Made by a program: the position numbers and the translations under genes
From: Bacillus sp. RO1
GTDB taxonomy: Bacteria; Bacillota; Bacilli; Bacillales; Bacillaceae_I
Length of the DNA stretch: 47,648 bases
Direction: 5' to 3'
Assembly (NCBI RefSeq): GCF_012524115.1
Contig: NZ_JAAZWB010000040.1
Span: 1-47,648 of the forward strand
Shown: positions 1 to 8,321 of the stretch, piece by piece
Numbering within the stretch: the first letter of the stretch is position 1
How the letters are laid out: every line of letters starts with the position of its first letter
Notes under the pieces: model-generated
The model's database searches: none
What the model was told of the DNA's origin: nothing
The model's input: only the letters and a program-made list of their open reading frames with translations

Positions 1-13
1 AAAAATAGAGTGG

Positions 14-720
14 TGAAGTTTTCATATCATATATGAAGACCTTAGTGACGAGAAAAAAGAGGAGAAAAGTCTTCATAGCCGAGATGAATAGCTCATTGAG
101 CAGAAAAAAGTAGTAGCGAAGGTTTCAAAGCCGATATGAAGACCTCATAGACGAGAAAAAAAGAGTAGCGAAGTCTTCTCCGCAGATACGAAGACATCAG
201 TGACGAGAAAAAAAGAGTAGCGAAGTCTTCATATCCGAGATGAAAACCTCAGTGACGAGAAAAAAAGAGTAGCGAAGTCTTCATAGCCGAGATGAAGACC
301 TCAGTGACGAGAAAAAAGAGTAGAGAAGACTTCATAGCCGAGATGAAGACCTCAGTGACCAGAAAAAAGTAGTAGCGAAGTCTTCATAGCCGAGATGAAG
401 ACCTCATAGACGAGAAAAAAAGAATAGCGAAGTCTTCATAGCCGAGATGAAGACCTCAGTGACGAGAAAAAAAGAGTAGAGAAGACTTCATAGACGAGAT
501 GAAGACCTCAGTGACGAGAAAAAAAGAGTAGCGAAGTCTTCATAGCCAAGATGAAGACCTCAGTGACCAGAAAAAAGTAGTAGCGAAGTCTTCATAGACG
601 AGATGAAGACCTCAGTGACGAGAAAAAAAGAGTAGCGAAGTCTTCATAGACGAGATGAAGACCTCAGTGACGAGAAAAAAGTAGTAGCGAAGTCTTCTCC
701 ACAGATACGAAGACCTTCAA
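14..720. repeat. 52-bp tandem repeat array (about 13.5 units)
   Basis: Units begin at 14, 66, 118, 170, 222, 274, 325, 377, 429, 481, 533, 585, 637 and 689; twelve of the thirteen intervals are exactly 52 bp and one is 51. Each unit holds a short inverted repeat (GTCTTCAT, about 7-nt loop AGCCGAG, ATGAAGAC) followed by an A-rich stretch ending GAGTAGC. Units 4 and 14 share a different loop (TCCGCAGATA or TCCACAGATA) but keep GTCTTC/GAAGAC pairing. There is no long open frame and 52 is not a multiple of 3, so this is not protein repeat DNA. The array fills the gap before hflK; 721-828 holds only its ribosome binding site and no clear promoter. Confidence 0.95.
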
Positions 721-828
721 TCAACAGCGGAGCATAACCAAGCAACTAAATATCCATATAAATAATGAAACCTTCCCTCCCCTCATACGTATAACTTATG
801 GAGAACATAAAAAGGGGAGAAGACAACT

Positions 829-1797
829 TTGATGAGTTTAAAGCGAATTTACACGACCGTTTTTCTTGTAATACTTGCTGCTGTCATAGGGTCAGTTGCT
901 TTAACGTCATGGTACACGGTAGATCAATCAGAACAAGCTGTGATTATGACATTTGGAAAAGTAGAAGAAGGAATCAGTGAACCAGGACTGCACTTTAAGA
1001 TGCCTTGGCCTATACAAACAGTAGAAACAATGTCCAAGGAGACCTTCAGTTTACAGTTTGGCTATCAAGAAAAAGATGGAGAGATAGTTGAATACACAAA
1101 TGATACAAAAATGATAACAGGTGATGAAAATATCGTATTGGCAGATATGGTAGTCATGTGGAAGATAACCGATCCAGGAAAATACTTATTCAATAGTGAT
1201 GATCCTCAGGCTGTCCTTTATAATGCTACATCCGCTTCGCTACGAAGTATTATCGGTAGCACTAAGATAGATGAAGCATTGACTTCAGGTAAAGCACAAA
1301 TTGAAGTGGAGGTCTATGACTTACTTACTTCCTTAATGGAAACCTATGATATTGGTATTTCCATTACATCTGTCAATCTTCAGGATGTGGAATTACCCAA
1401 TGATGAGGTTCGTAAAGCTTTTACAGATGTAACAGATGCACGTGAAATGGAAAACACGAAGAACAATGAAGCGAAAAGGTATCAAAACCAACGTCTAAAT
1501 GAAGCAGAAGGCGAGAAAGACGCCATTATTTCTAAAGCAGAAGGGGAAAAGGCTGCAAGAATTGAGCGTGCTCGTGGAGACGTAGCTAAATTCAATTCCT
1601 TGTACAACGAATATGTGAATGCTCCGGAATTAACGAAAAAGCGTCTTATTTTAGAGACAATGGAAGAAGTCTTACCGTATGCCGAGATCTACATTATGAA
1701 TGATGATGGCAATACGATGAAATATTTCCCGCTCCGAACCGAAAATTCAGCTCCAAAACCACCAGCGAACCCGGAAGGAAGTGGGAACAATGAGTGA
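829..1797 (+). CDS. hflK: HflK, membrane SPFH-domain protease modulator
   Basis: A membrane-anchored stomatin/prohibitin (SPFH) protein. In E. coli HflK forms a cage with HflC around FtsH and modulates membrane-protein degradation. One hydrophobic segment (about residues 9-27) is followed by the SPFH core starting near VDQSEQAVIMTFGKV, then a charged helical region (EAEGEKDAIISKAEGEKAA) typical of the family, and a Pro/Gly-rich tail. Length (322) fits the family. A TTG at 829 and an ATG at 832 are both in frame; TTG lies 9 nt and ATG 12 nt after GGGGAG, so TTG is slightly preferred. The end overlaps hflC by 8 bp, which supports a two-gene operon. Confidence 0.9.
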   Translation: MMSLKRIYTTVFLVILAAVIGSVALTSWYTVDQSEQAVIMTFGKVEEGISEPGLHFKMPWPIQTVETMSKETFSLQFGYQEKDGEIVEYTNDTKMITGDENIVLADMVVMWKITDPGKYLFNSDDPQAVLYNATSASLRSIIGSTKIDEALTSGKAQIEVEVYDLLTSLMETYDIGISITSVNLQDVELPNDEVRKAFTDVTDAREMENTKNNEAKRYQNQRLNEAEGEKDAIISKAEGEKAARIERARGDVAKFNSLYNEYVNAPELTKKRLILETMEEVLPYAEIYIMNDDGNTMKYFPLRTENSAPKPPANPEGSGNNE

Positions 1798-2722
1798 TCA
1801 AAACATTATCAATTTAGAAAAGAAAAAACCTGACTTGCAATGGAAAACCATCATTCGCGGAGGAATATTTGGAGCGGTGATGCTTATCGTTCTTGGTGTA
1901 ATCCTTGCAAATGTATTTGTCGTAAAAGAAGGCGAATATAAGGTTGTTAGACAGTTTGGAGAAGTAGTAAAGATAGTGGAAGAGCCTGGTTTGAATTTCA
2001 AAACTCCATTCATTCAATCCGTAACGACTGTTCCCAAATATCAAATGCTATATGATGAAGCCGGTGCTGAAATAAACACTCGCGACAAAAAGCGGATGCT
2101 AATTGATAATTATGTGGTATGGCGAGTGGAAGATCCTGAATTGATGATCAGTAACCTAGCGAGTCTTGTGAATGCAGAAACCAAGATGTCCGAGTTTGTA
2201 TTCTCTGTTGTCAGAACAGAACTTGGACAACTGAATTATGATGATATTATCAATGATGAAAAGTCATCAAGAGGAAGCTTGAATGACAGAGTAACAGATA
2301 GAGTAAATGAACTTTTGGCAAGAGATAATTACGGAATTGTCGTGACGGATGTGCGTATGAGAAGAACGGACCTGCCACCTGAAAATGAAGCTGCCGTGTT
2401 CACACGGATGATTTCAGAGCGTCAATCAACTGCTCAAGAATACCTTTCTCGTGGAGATGCCGATAAAAACAGAATCATGGCAGATACAGATCGAGCAGTG
2501 AAAGAAATACTGGCGAAAGCCGAAGCGGATGCAGATACAATACGCGGTAAAGGAGAAGGAGAAGCGGCTAAAGTCTACAATGAAGCATTCTCTAAAGATG
2601 CTGAATTCTATGAGCTTTACCGCACACTTGAGTCCTATAAAAAGACCATTGATGGAGAAACCGTCATCGTCCTTCCTTCCGACTCCCCATACGCCAAACT
2701 CCTAATGGGTGGAATGGAATAA
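1790..2722 (+). CDS. hflC: HflC, partner SPFH protein of HflK
   Basis: Second subunit of the HflKC membrane complex. The start is ATG 1790, preceded by AAGGAAG inside the end of hflK; an upstream GTG at 1781 lies on that ribosome binding site and is unlikely. There is one transmembrane helix (about residues 24-45), then the SPFH domain (VVKEGEYKVVRQFGEVVKI) and a helical region with the FTRMISERQSTAQEY motif seen in HflC. At 310 residues it is family length. hflKC directly upstream of polA differs from B. subtilis, where phoPR precedes polA. Confidence 0.92.
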   Translation: MSDQNIINLEKKKPDLQWKTIIRGGIFGAVMLIVLGVILANVFVVKEGEYKVVRQFGEVVKIVEEPGLNFKTPFIQSVTTVPKYQMLYDEAGAEINTRDKKRMLIDNYVVWRVEDPELMISNLASLVNAETKMSEFVFSVVRTELGQLNYDDIINDEKSSRGSLNDRVTDRVNELLARDNYGIVVTDVRMRRTDLPPENEAAVFTRMISERQSTAQEYLSRGDADKNRIMADTDRAVKEILAKAEADADTIRGKGEGEAAKVYNEAFSKDAEFYELYRTLESYKKTIDGETVIVLPSDSPYAKLLMGGME

Positions 2723-2754
2723 AAGAGTAAAGTTTTAATGTTATAAGATGAGTG

Positions 2755-2800
2755 AATTGGAGCGAAAGGCACTCGACTGCAGCGGAAAGGAACTTCCAAC
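2755..2800. repeat. Decayed remnant of the dispersed hairpin element
   Basis: TTGGAGCGAAAGGCACTCGACT then GCGGAAAGGAACTTCCAAC keeps the 5' and 3' ends of the hairpin element found intact at 6541-6667 and elsewhere, with the middle missing. It looks like an internal deletion between the arms. Confidence 0.5.
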
Positions 2801-2829
2801 TTTAAAGTAAACCTCCAGTCATAATAACA

Positions 2830-2892
2830 AAGCCACAATTTTTGTTTCTGTTCTTATCCATGATAGAATAGAAGAAGAATTGTGGCTTTTTA
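2830..2892 (+). terminator. Probable terminator between hflC and polA
   Basis: AAGCCACAATT (2830-2840) pairs with AATTGTGGCTT (2878-2888), followed by a T run. The loop is unusually long (37 nt) and contains TTGTTT - 16 bp - TAGAAT, a weak SigA-like promoter that may start the polA transcript. Confidence 0.6.
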
Positions 2893-2947
2893 TAGTTGGG
2901 ATTTTACATAAGAAATATGAAAAAGAAACAAAGGAGGAGTTAGGAAT

Positions 2948-5581
2948 ATGGCAAAAAACAAACTAGTATTGATTGATGGAAACTCCATCGCCTATCGTGC
3001 TTTCTTTGCACTTCCGCTATTAAGCAATGAAAAAGGAATACATACCAATGCTATCTATGGATTTACCATGATGCTGATGCGCATTTTAGAAGAAGAAAAA
3101 CCTACCCATATGCTTGTGGCATTTGATGCAGGCAAAACAACATTCCGCCATAAAACGTTCGGAGAATACAAAGGGGGACGCCAAAAAACTCCGCCTGAAC
3201 TGTCCGAACAATTCTCCTTCCTTAGAGAGCTACTGGACGCATACAACATAAAAAGATACGAACTGCCTGAATATGAGGCGGATGACATTATTGGGACATT
3301 GGCTCAGCAAGCTGCAAAAGATGATTATGAAGTGAAAATCATTTCAGGTGACAAAGATTTAACACAGCTAGCCACAGATAAAATCACGGTGGATATCACA
3401 AAAAAAGGTATTACAGATGTAGATTCCTACACACCTGCATTTATTGAAGAAAAATATGGATTGAATGTGGACCAGATCATCGACATGAAAGGTCTTATGG
3501 GAGATTCTTCGGATAACATCCCAGGTGTACCTGGAGTGGGAGAAAAAACAGCCATCAAACTGTTAAAGGAATTTGGCACAATCGAAACACTTCTTGAGTC
3601 CATTGACCAGGTCAGTGGGAAAAAGCTGAAAGAAAAGCTGGAAGATAATAAAGAACAGGCAATCATGAGCAAGCAGCTCGCAACTATCATGACGGAAGCA
3701 CCAGTAGAAGTTACCGTGGAAGAGCTAATTTATGAAGGTTACGATAAAAAGAAAGTGGTCGATATCTTTAAAGAACTTAGTTTCAACTCTCTGCTGGACA
3801 AGCTCGGAGAAGAAGGAGAAACGGTAACAGAGGATTTAGAGGATATTTCCTTTGAAATACTGGATGAAGTAAAAGAGGCGCATTTTGCAAAAGAAAACTT
3901 CTTCATGGTAGAAGTGTTAGATGAAAATTATCACCGTGCAGACATTCAAGGAATTGCACTCGTGAATGAGACCGGGAACTATTTTATCCCTACAGATGTA
4001 GCTTTGCAGTCAGAAGAATTTGCAGCATTTGCTTCAGATCATAAAAGAAAAAAGACAGTTTTTGACGCGAAAAGAGCAATCGTAGCACTAAAGTGGAAGG
4101 GGATTGAACTGAACGGGATTGACTTTGACTTTATCATTGCATCTTATATCGTGAATCCGTCTGAGACTTCTACGGACCTTGCGGAAATTGCCCGCAAAAA
4201 AGGCTATTATCAGATTGAAACAGATGAAGCTGTCTACGGCAAAGGTGCCAAGCGTGCTATACCGGATCAACAGAAGGTTGCAGACCATCTGGTGAGAAAG
4301 ACTTTCGCCATGCAGGAAATGAAAGAGTCCTTCATTCATGAATTGAAGGATAATGAGCAGTTGGAATTATTCGAGGAACTGGAAATGCCATTGACATTGG
4401 TACTGGCCGAAATGGAAGCGCTCGGTATTAAAGTGGATAAGGCACGATTGGAAGAAATGGGAACAGACCTTGGTGAGAAGCTAGAGAAAATAGAAGAGAA
4501 AATTTTTGACCTGGCAGGCGAAAAATTCAATATTAACTCTCCAAAGCAGCTTGGTGTCATTCTTTTTGAAAAGCTTGGACTACCGCCTGTAAAGAAGACA
4601 AAAACAGGGTATTCGACTTCTGCTGACGTGTTGGAAAAATTAGCAGAAAAGCACGAGATCATTCAACAAATCTTACACTATCGTCAATTAGGCAAACTGA
4701 AATCAACCTACATTGAAGGGTTATTAAAAGTGATTCATGAGGATTCGCATAAAATACACACACGCTTTAATCAAGCGTTAACACAGACTGGGCGCTTGAG
4801 TTCTATTGATCCAAACCTGCAGAATATACCTGTTCGCCTAGAGGAAGGTAGAAAGATAAGGGAGGCATTTATCCCATCCCATGAAGATTGGGTTATCTTT
4901 GCTGCCGACTATTCCCAAATTGAACTAAGGGTTCTTGCCCACATTGCTAATGACGAAAAGCTGATTGAAGCATTTAAAGAAGATGCGGACATTCATACAA
5001 AAACTGCAATGGATGTATTCCATGTTTCAGAAGAAGAAGTCACTTCGAATATGCGCCGTCAGGCCAAAGCCGTAAACTTTGGAATTGTCTATGGCATTAG
5101 CGACTACGGCCTTTCGCAGAGCTTGGGGATTACAAGAAAAGATGCCAAGACATTTATCGACCGGTACTTGGAAAGCTTCCCTGGAGTGAAAGAATACATG
5201 GAAGATAGCGTCCTTGATGCAAAGGATAAGGGATACGTTACAACCCTTTTGCATCGCCGCCGTTACCTGCCAGAGATAACAAGCAGCAACTTTAACTTGA
5301 GAAGTTTTGCAGAAAGAACCGCGATGAACACCCCGATTCAAGGTAGTGCCGCTGATATCATAAAAAAAGCAATGATTGATATGGCAAATAAACTGGAAGA
5401 AGAAAATATGAAATCTAAAGTCCTACTTCAAGTACATGATGAACTTGTATTTGAGGCTCCTAAAGATGAAATCGAAAAGTTAAAGAAAATTGTACCAGAA
5501 GTGATGGAGCAAGCAGTGGAATTAAAGGTCCCGTTGAAAGTGGATTACTCTTATGGCTCTACATGGTACGACGCGAAATAA
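2948..5581 (+). CDS. polA: DNA polymerase I
   Basis: Repair and Okazaki-fragment polymerase. The N-terminal 5'-3' exonuclease/FEN domain occupies about residues 1-290 (LVLIDGNSIAYRAFFALP; GDSSDNIPGVPGVGEKTA). The middle domain, about 300-470, lacks recognisable proofreading acidic motifs, as known for Bacillus Pol I. The polymerase domain shows motif A DYSQIELR (about 652-660), motif B RRQAKAVNFGIVYG (about 702) and motif C VHDELVFE (about 829). Length 877 matches the family. ATG follows GGAGGAG at good spacing. mutM begins 24 bp downstream, so the two repair genes are probably co-transcribed. Confidence 0.98.
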   Translation: MAKNKLVLIDGNSIAYRAFFALPLLSNEKGIHTNAIYGFTMMLMRILEEEKPTHMLVAFDAGKTTFRHKTFGEYKGGRQKTPPELSEQFSFLRELLDAYNIKRYELPEYEADDIIGTLAQQAAKDDYEVKIISGDKDLTQLATDKITVDITKKGITDVDSYTPAFIEEKYGLNVDQIIDMKGLMGDSSDNIPGVPGVGEKTAIKLLKEFGTIETLLESIDQVSGKKLKEKLEDNKEQAIMSKQLATIMTEAPVEVTVEELIYEGYDKKKVVDIFKELSFNSLLDKLGEEGETVTEDLEDISFEILDEVKEAHFAKENFFMVEVLDENYHRADIQGIALVNETGNYFIPTDVALQSEEFAAFASDHKRKKTVFDAKRAIVALKWKGIELNGIDFDFIIASYIVNPSETSTDLAEIARKKGYYQIETDEAVYGKGAKRAIPDQQKVADHLVRKTFAMQEMKESFIHELKDNEQLELFEELEMPLTLVLAEMEALGIKVDKARLEEMGTDLGEKLEKIEEKIFDLAGEKFNINSPKQLGVILFEKLGLPPVKKTKTGYSTSADVLEKLAEKHEIIQQILHYRQLGKLKSTYIEGLLKVIHEDSHKIHTRFNQALTQTGRLSSIDPNLQNIPVRLEEGRKIREAFIPSHEDWVIFAADYSQIELRVLAHIANDEKLIEAFKEDADIHTKTAMDVFHVSEEEVTSNMRRQAKAVNFGIVYGISDYGLSQSLGITRKDAKTFIDRYLESFPGVKEYMEDSVLDAKDKGYVTTLLHRRRYLPEITSSNFNLRSFAERTAMNTPIQGSAADIIKKAMIDMANKLEEENMKSKVLLQVHDELVFEAPKDEIEKLKKIVPEVMEQAVELKVPLKVDYSYGSTWYDAK

Positions 5582-5605
5582 TTGTTTTTATGAGGATGTG
5601 TTACC

Positions 5606-6487
5606 ATGCCAGAACTTCCTGAGGTTGAAACGGTTAGAAAAACACTGGTTCAGCTTGTACAAGGTAAAAAAATTAAACAGGTGAAAGTCCTATGGCCAAA
5701 AATGATTAAAGAGCCGGATGATGCTGCTCTTTTTGAGGAGATGCTGATTGGCCAAGAGATTGTGGAAATAGGAAGAAGAGGGAAGTTTCTCCTCTTCTAC
5801 CTTAATGATTATTGTATGGTCTCTCACTTGAGAATGGAAGGCAAATATGGCCTCTATCAAAAAGATGAACCAGCAAATAAGCATACACATGTTTTTTTCT
5901 ATTTTGAAGACGGTACCGAACTTCGCTATCAGGACGTTCGCAAGTTCGGCACGCTTCATCTTTATAAAAAAGGGGAGGAAATTGGAGCGAAATCGCTTGC
6001 GAGTTTAGGACCAGAGCCTTTTGAGGACGAGTTCAACCTTGACCTCCTTAAAGAGAGACTCGCTAAAACTAATCGAAACATCAAAGCGGTCCTTTTGGAT
6101 CAAACAGTTGTTGTCGGTCTTGGGAATATTTATGTAGACGAGGCTTTATTCAGAGCGGGAATACACCCCGAAAGAGTCGCAAGCAGTTTGAACGAGGAAG
6201 AGCTGATCGAGCTGCAACGTGAAATAGTTCTGACCCTTCAAGAAGCCGTCGACAAGGGTGGGAGTACTATCCGTTCCTATGTAAATTCACAAGGTCAGAT
6301 TGGCATGTTTCAGCTCGAGCTTTTCGTCTACGGCCGAAAAGGAGAACCTTGCAGAAAATGCGGCCAGGAAATCGAAAAAACAGTCGTAGCCGGCAGAGGC
6401 ACCCACACCTGCCCAAATTGCCAGCCAAAGCCACAGGAGTTGAGTAAACTCAAAATCCCCCCTTTTTGCCTAAAGAGGAGGGAATGA
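5606..6487 (+). CDS. mutM: Formamidopyrimidine-DNA glycosylase with extended C-terminus
   Basis: Removes 8-oxoguanine and formamidopyrimidines by base excision and nicks the AP site. The mature N-terminus PELPEVETVRKTL carries the catalytic Pro and Glu; GRRGKF supplies the conserved lysine region; the C-terminal zinc finger is CRKCG...THTCPNC. Most Bacillus MutM proteins stop soon after this finger at about 274-276 residues. This one continues for roughly 17 more (ending PPFCLKRRE), reading through DNA that resembles a C/T-rich intergenic tract. The extension probably arose by loss of the usual stop. It is paired with polA upstream. Confidence 0.96.
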   Translation: MPELPEVETVRKTLVQLVQGKKIKQVKVLWPKMIKEPDDAALFEEMLIGQEIVEIGRRGKFLLFYLNDYCMVSHLRMEGKYGLYQKDEPANKHTHVFFYFEDGTELRYQDVRKFGTLHLYKKGEEIGAKSLASLGPEPFEDEFNLDLLKERLAKTNRNIKAVLLDQTVVVGLGNIYVDEALFRAGIHPERVASSLNEEELIELQREIVLTLQEAVDKGGSTIRSYVNSQGQIGMFQLELFVYGRKGEPCRKCGQEIEKTVVAGRGTHTCPNCQPKPQELSKLKIPPFCLKRRE

Positions 6488-6540
6488 GGCTCCTTAAGCG
6501 TTGAGTTGCCACTTAAATATCTTGTACTTAGTGATTTCTA

Positions 6541-6667
6541 GCTGTGGATTGGAGCAAAGGCGAAGACTCCTGAGGGAGATAGCGCTAGGTGGAGACCCCG
6601 CAGGCTAAGCCGAGGAGGCTCCACCAGCGCCCCTAGGAAAGCAAAGCCATTTGCGGAAATCCACAGC
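6541..6667 (+). repeat. Dispersed hairpin element, copy 1 (mutM-ytaF)
   Basis: A 127-bp element with terminal arms GCTGTGGATT/AATCCACAGC and nested arms AGCGCTAGGTGGAG/CTCCACCAGCGC around a GACCCCGCAGG...GAGGAGG apex. It occupies most of the 334-bp gap between mutM and ytaF. The rest of the gap shows no gene; a SigA-like or sporulation promoter for ytaF is not obvious. Confidence 0.93.
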
Positions 6668-6821
6668 GGAGTCTAAACAATATCTAAACTCGAAGACTTT
6701 TTCAATAGCCTTCAACGAACACATTGTAAGGCAAAAGAAAGTTAGAGCAAAAAATAAATAGAACACATCGAATGGGCTCCTGCCATATACTATCGTAGTG
6801 ATAGTTAGGGAGGAGCTCTTA

Positions 6822-7463
6822 ATGATTCCATACATCTCACTTATCCTACTAGCCTTTGCCGTTAGTCTGGATAGCTTCAGTGTTGGCTTGACATATGGCC
6901 TAAGAAAAATGCATATGCCGCTTAAATCAATCACTATCATTGCGTGTTGTTCGGCCGTCTCGCTTTTGCTTGCCATGTTAGTAGGCACCATACTTATGAA
7001 ATTTCTCTCCCCTGCTTTTGCAGAGACAGTTGGTGGAAGTATTCTCATTCTTTTAGGAATGTGGGTTCTCTACCAGTTTTTCCGTGCCAGTACAGCCGAA
7101 GATAGTACTTCTTTTGCAGACGAACGCATACTGTTCAATCTTGAAATCAAATCCCTAGGTGTAGTCATCAACATTTTGAGAAAGCCAACAGAAGCTGATT
7201 TTGACCGTTCCGGATCCATCACTGGATTAGAGGCTTTTTTTCTAGGTATTGCTCTTTCCCTTGATGCTTTTGGTGCCGGTATCGGTGCAGCTTTGCTTGG
7301 GTACTCTCCCGGGGTAATGGCGGTTTCAGTAGCCGTGATGAGTTCGTTATTTGTAATTACCGGAATAAAATTAGGAAGGGTGTTTTCCACCGTTTCGTGG
7401 ATTAACAAATTCTCCTTTTTACCGGGAGTATTACTTATCGTTATCGGGATTATTAAAATGTAA
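6822..7463 (+). CDS. ytaF: YtaF sporulation-associated membrane protein (MntP-like fold)
   Basis: A small polytopic membrane protein of the MntP/YtaF family. Its biochemical role is not established; it is annotated as a sporulation membrane protein in B. subtilis. About six hydrophobic helices are visible, with two internally similar halves: AVSLDSFSVGLTYGLRK near the start and ALSLDAFGAGIGAALLG near residue 150, each with the conserved LD pair. ATG 6822 has GGGAGGAG 7-8 nt upstream; the longer frame from 6798 has no such site. Length 213 matches B. subtilis YtaF. Confidence 0.93.
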   Translation: MIPYISLILLAFAVSLDSFSVGLTYGLRKMHMPLKSITIIACCSAVSLLLAMLVGTILMKFLSPAFAETVGGSILILLGMWVLYQFFRASTAEDSTSFADERILFNLEIKSLGVVINILRKPTEADFDRSGSITGLEAFFLGIALSLDAFGAGIGAALLGYSPGVMAVSVAVMSSLFVITGIKLGRVFSTVSWINKFSFLPGVLLIVIGIIKM

Positions 7464-7474
7464 AAAGAAACACC

Positions 7475-7505
7475 AGAGGTTGTCTAGCACAGCCTCTCTT
7501 TTAAA
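7475..7505 (+). terminator. Terminator/attenuator between ytaF and coaE
   Basis: AGAGGTTGT (7475-7483) pairs with ACAGCCTCT (7489-7497), followed by CTTTT. The coaE ribosome binding site lies immediately downstream, so read-through is possible. Confidence 0.55.
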
Positions 7506-7520
7506 AAAGGAGGAGTGGAC

Positions 7521-8120
7521 ATGCCTTTGATTATAGGACTTACCGGTGGAATTGCTAGTGGTAAAAGCACAGTGGCCAATATGCTGAGGGATAAAAACAT
7601 ACCGATTGTGGATGCTGACGTGGTGGCTAGGGAAGTAGTTGAAATTGGTACGGATACATATAAGAAACTAGTAACTGAGTTTGGAACTGACATACTTAAC
7701 GATGACAAAACGTTGAACAGACCAAAGCTCGGCAGCATTATTTTTCAAGATGAAACGAAGCGGCAAAATTTGAACAACATCATGCACCCAAGCATCAGGA
7801 CAAGCATGAAAGAAAAGACAAAAAACTACATAGAAGAGGGACATGATGTGGTAGTCATGGATATCCCCTTACTTTTCGAAAGCAAGCTAACCCATCTTGT
7901 AGATAAAACATTACTCGTTTATGTAACGGAAAAAACACAATTGAAACGGTTAATGGAGAGAAACGACTTAACTGAAAAGGAAGCGACAGACAGAATTCAA
8001 TCACAAATGCCTCTTTCTGAAAAAGTAAAACTCTCCCATGCTGTCATTGACAACAACGGCTCCCTCGGCAAAACAGAGCAACAATTAAACCAAATACTAA
8101 AACAATGGCATATCCAGTAA
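7521..8120 (+). CDS. coaE: Dephospho-CoA kinase
   Basis: Catalyses the last step of coenzyme A synthesis, phosphorylation of the ribose 3'-hydroxyl of dephospho-CoA. A P-loop GGIASGKS lies at residues 9-16, with the DADVVAREVVE motif near 35-45 and the lid/CoA-binding region VVMDIPLLFESKL. ATG 7521 sits 7 nt after AAAGGAGGAG; the in-frame GTG at 7515 is too close to that site. Length 199 is typical. Position after mutM-ytaF is the conserved Bacillus arrangement. Confidence 0.97.
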   Translation: MPLIIGLTGGIASGKSTVANMLRDKNIPIVDADVVAREVVEIGTDTYKKLVTEFGTDILNDDKTLNRPKLGSIIFQDETKRQNLNNIMHPSIRTSMKEKTKNYIEEGHDVVVMDIPLLFESKLTHLVDKTLLVYVTEKTQLKRLMERNDLTEKEATDRIQSQMPLSEKVKLSHAVIDNNGSLGKTEQQLNQILKQWHIQ

Positions 8121-8124
8121 CCCG

Positions 8125-8155
8125 GTTGATCAAAGCGCCTCGAACGGAGATCAAC
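8125..8155 (-). repeat. Collapsed remnant of the dispersed hairpin element
   Basis: GTTGATC and GATCAAC arms enclose 17 bp. The minus strand reads GTTGATCTCCGTTCGAGGCG, matching the end of the copy at 38809-38935 at 19 of 20 positions. It looks like a deletion product that kept only the terminal inverted repeat. Confidence 0.6.
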
Positions 8156-8190
8156 TGAAATTCCAAAAACTTACTAGGTTAATAGTACTA

Positions 8191-8228
8191 AGGGCATATC
8201 CAAAAATAGGGAAATGCCCTTTTTTTAT
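8191..8228 (+). terminator. coaE terminator
   Basis: AGGGCAT (8191-8197) pairs with ATGCCCT (8214-8220), followed by TTTTTT. Confidence 0.85.
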
Positions 8229-8234
8229 TTTTCA

Positions 8235-8265
8235 CATGACATATAGATTTTAATTATGTTATACT
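8235..8265 (+). promoter_or_regulatory. gapB promoter with two CcpN-type operator sites
   Basis: A -10 TATACT (8260-8265) with a weak -35 ATGACA (8236-8241, 18-bp spacer). TATGTTATACT at 8255-8265 matches the published CcpN consensus TRTGHYATAYW at all 11 positions and overlaps the -10. CATGACATATA at 8235-8245 matches at 10 of 11. The two sites are 20 bp apart. CcpN represses gapB and pckA during glycolytic growth in B. subtilis, so the same control is inferred here. Confidence 0.75.
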
Positions 8266-8321
8266 AATTGCAGGATAACAGATTAATAAGTATAACATAT
8301 ATACAGAAATGGGGAATTTTC

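Noticed and set aside
798-980. Short plus-strand frame overlapping the start of hflK
   Set aside because: It overlaps the well-supported HflK frame out of phase, has no ribosome binding site and no recognisable protein pattern.
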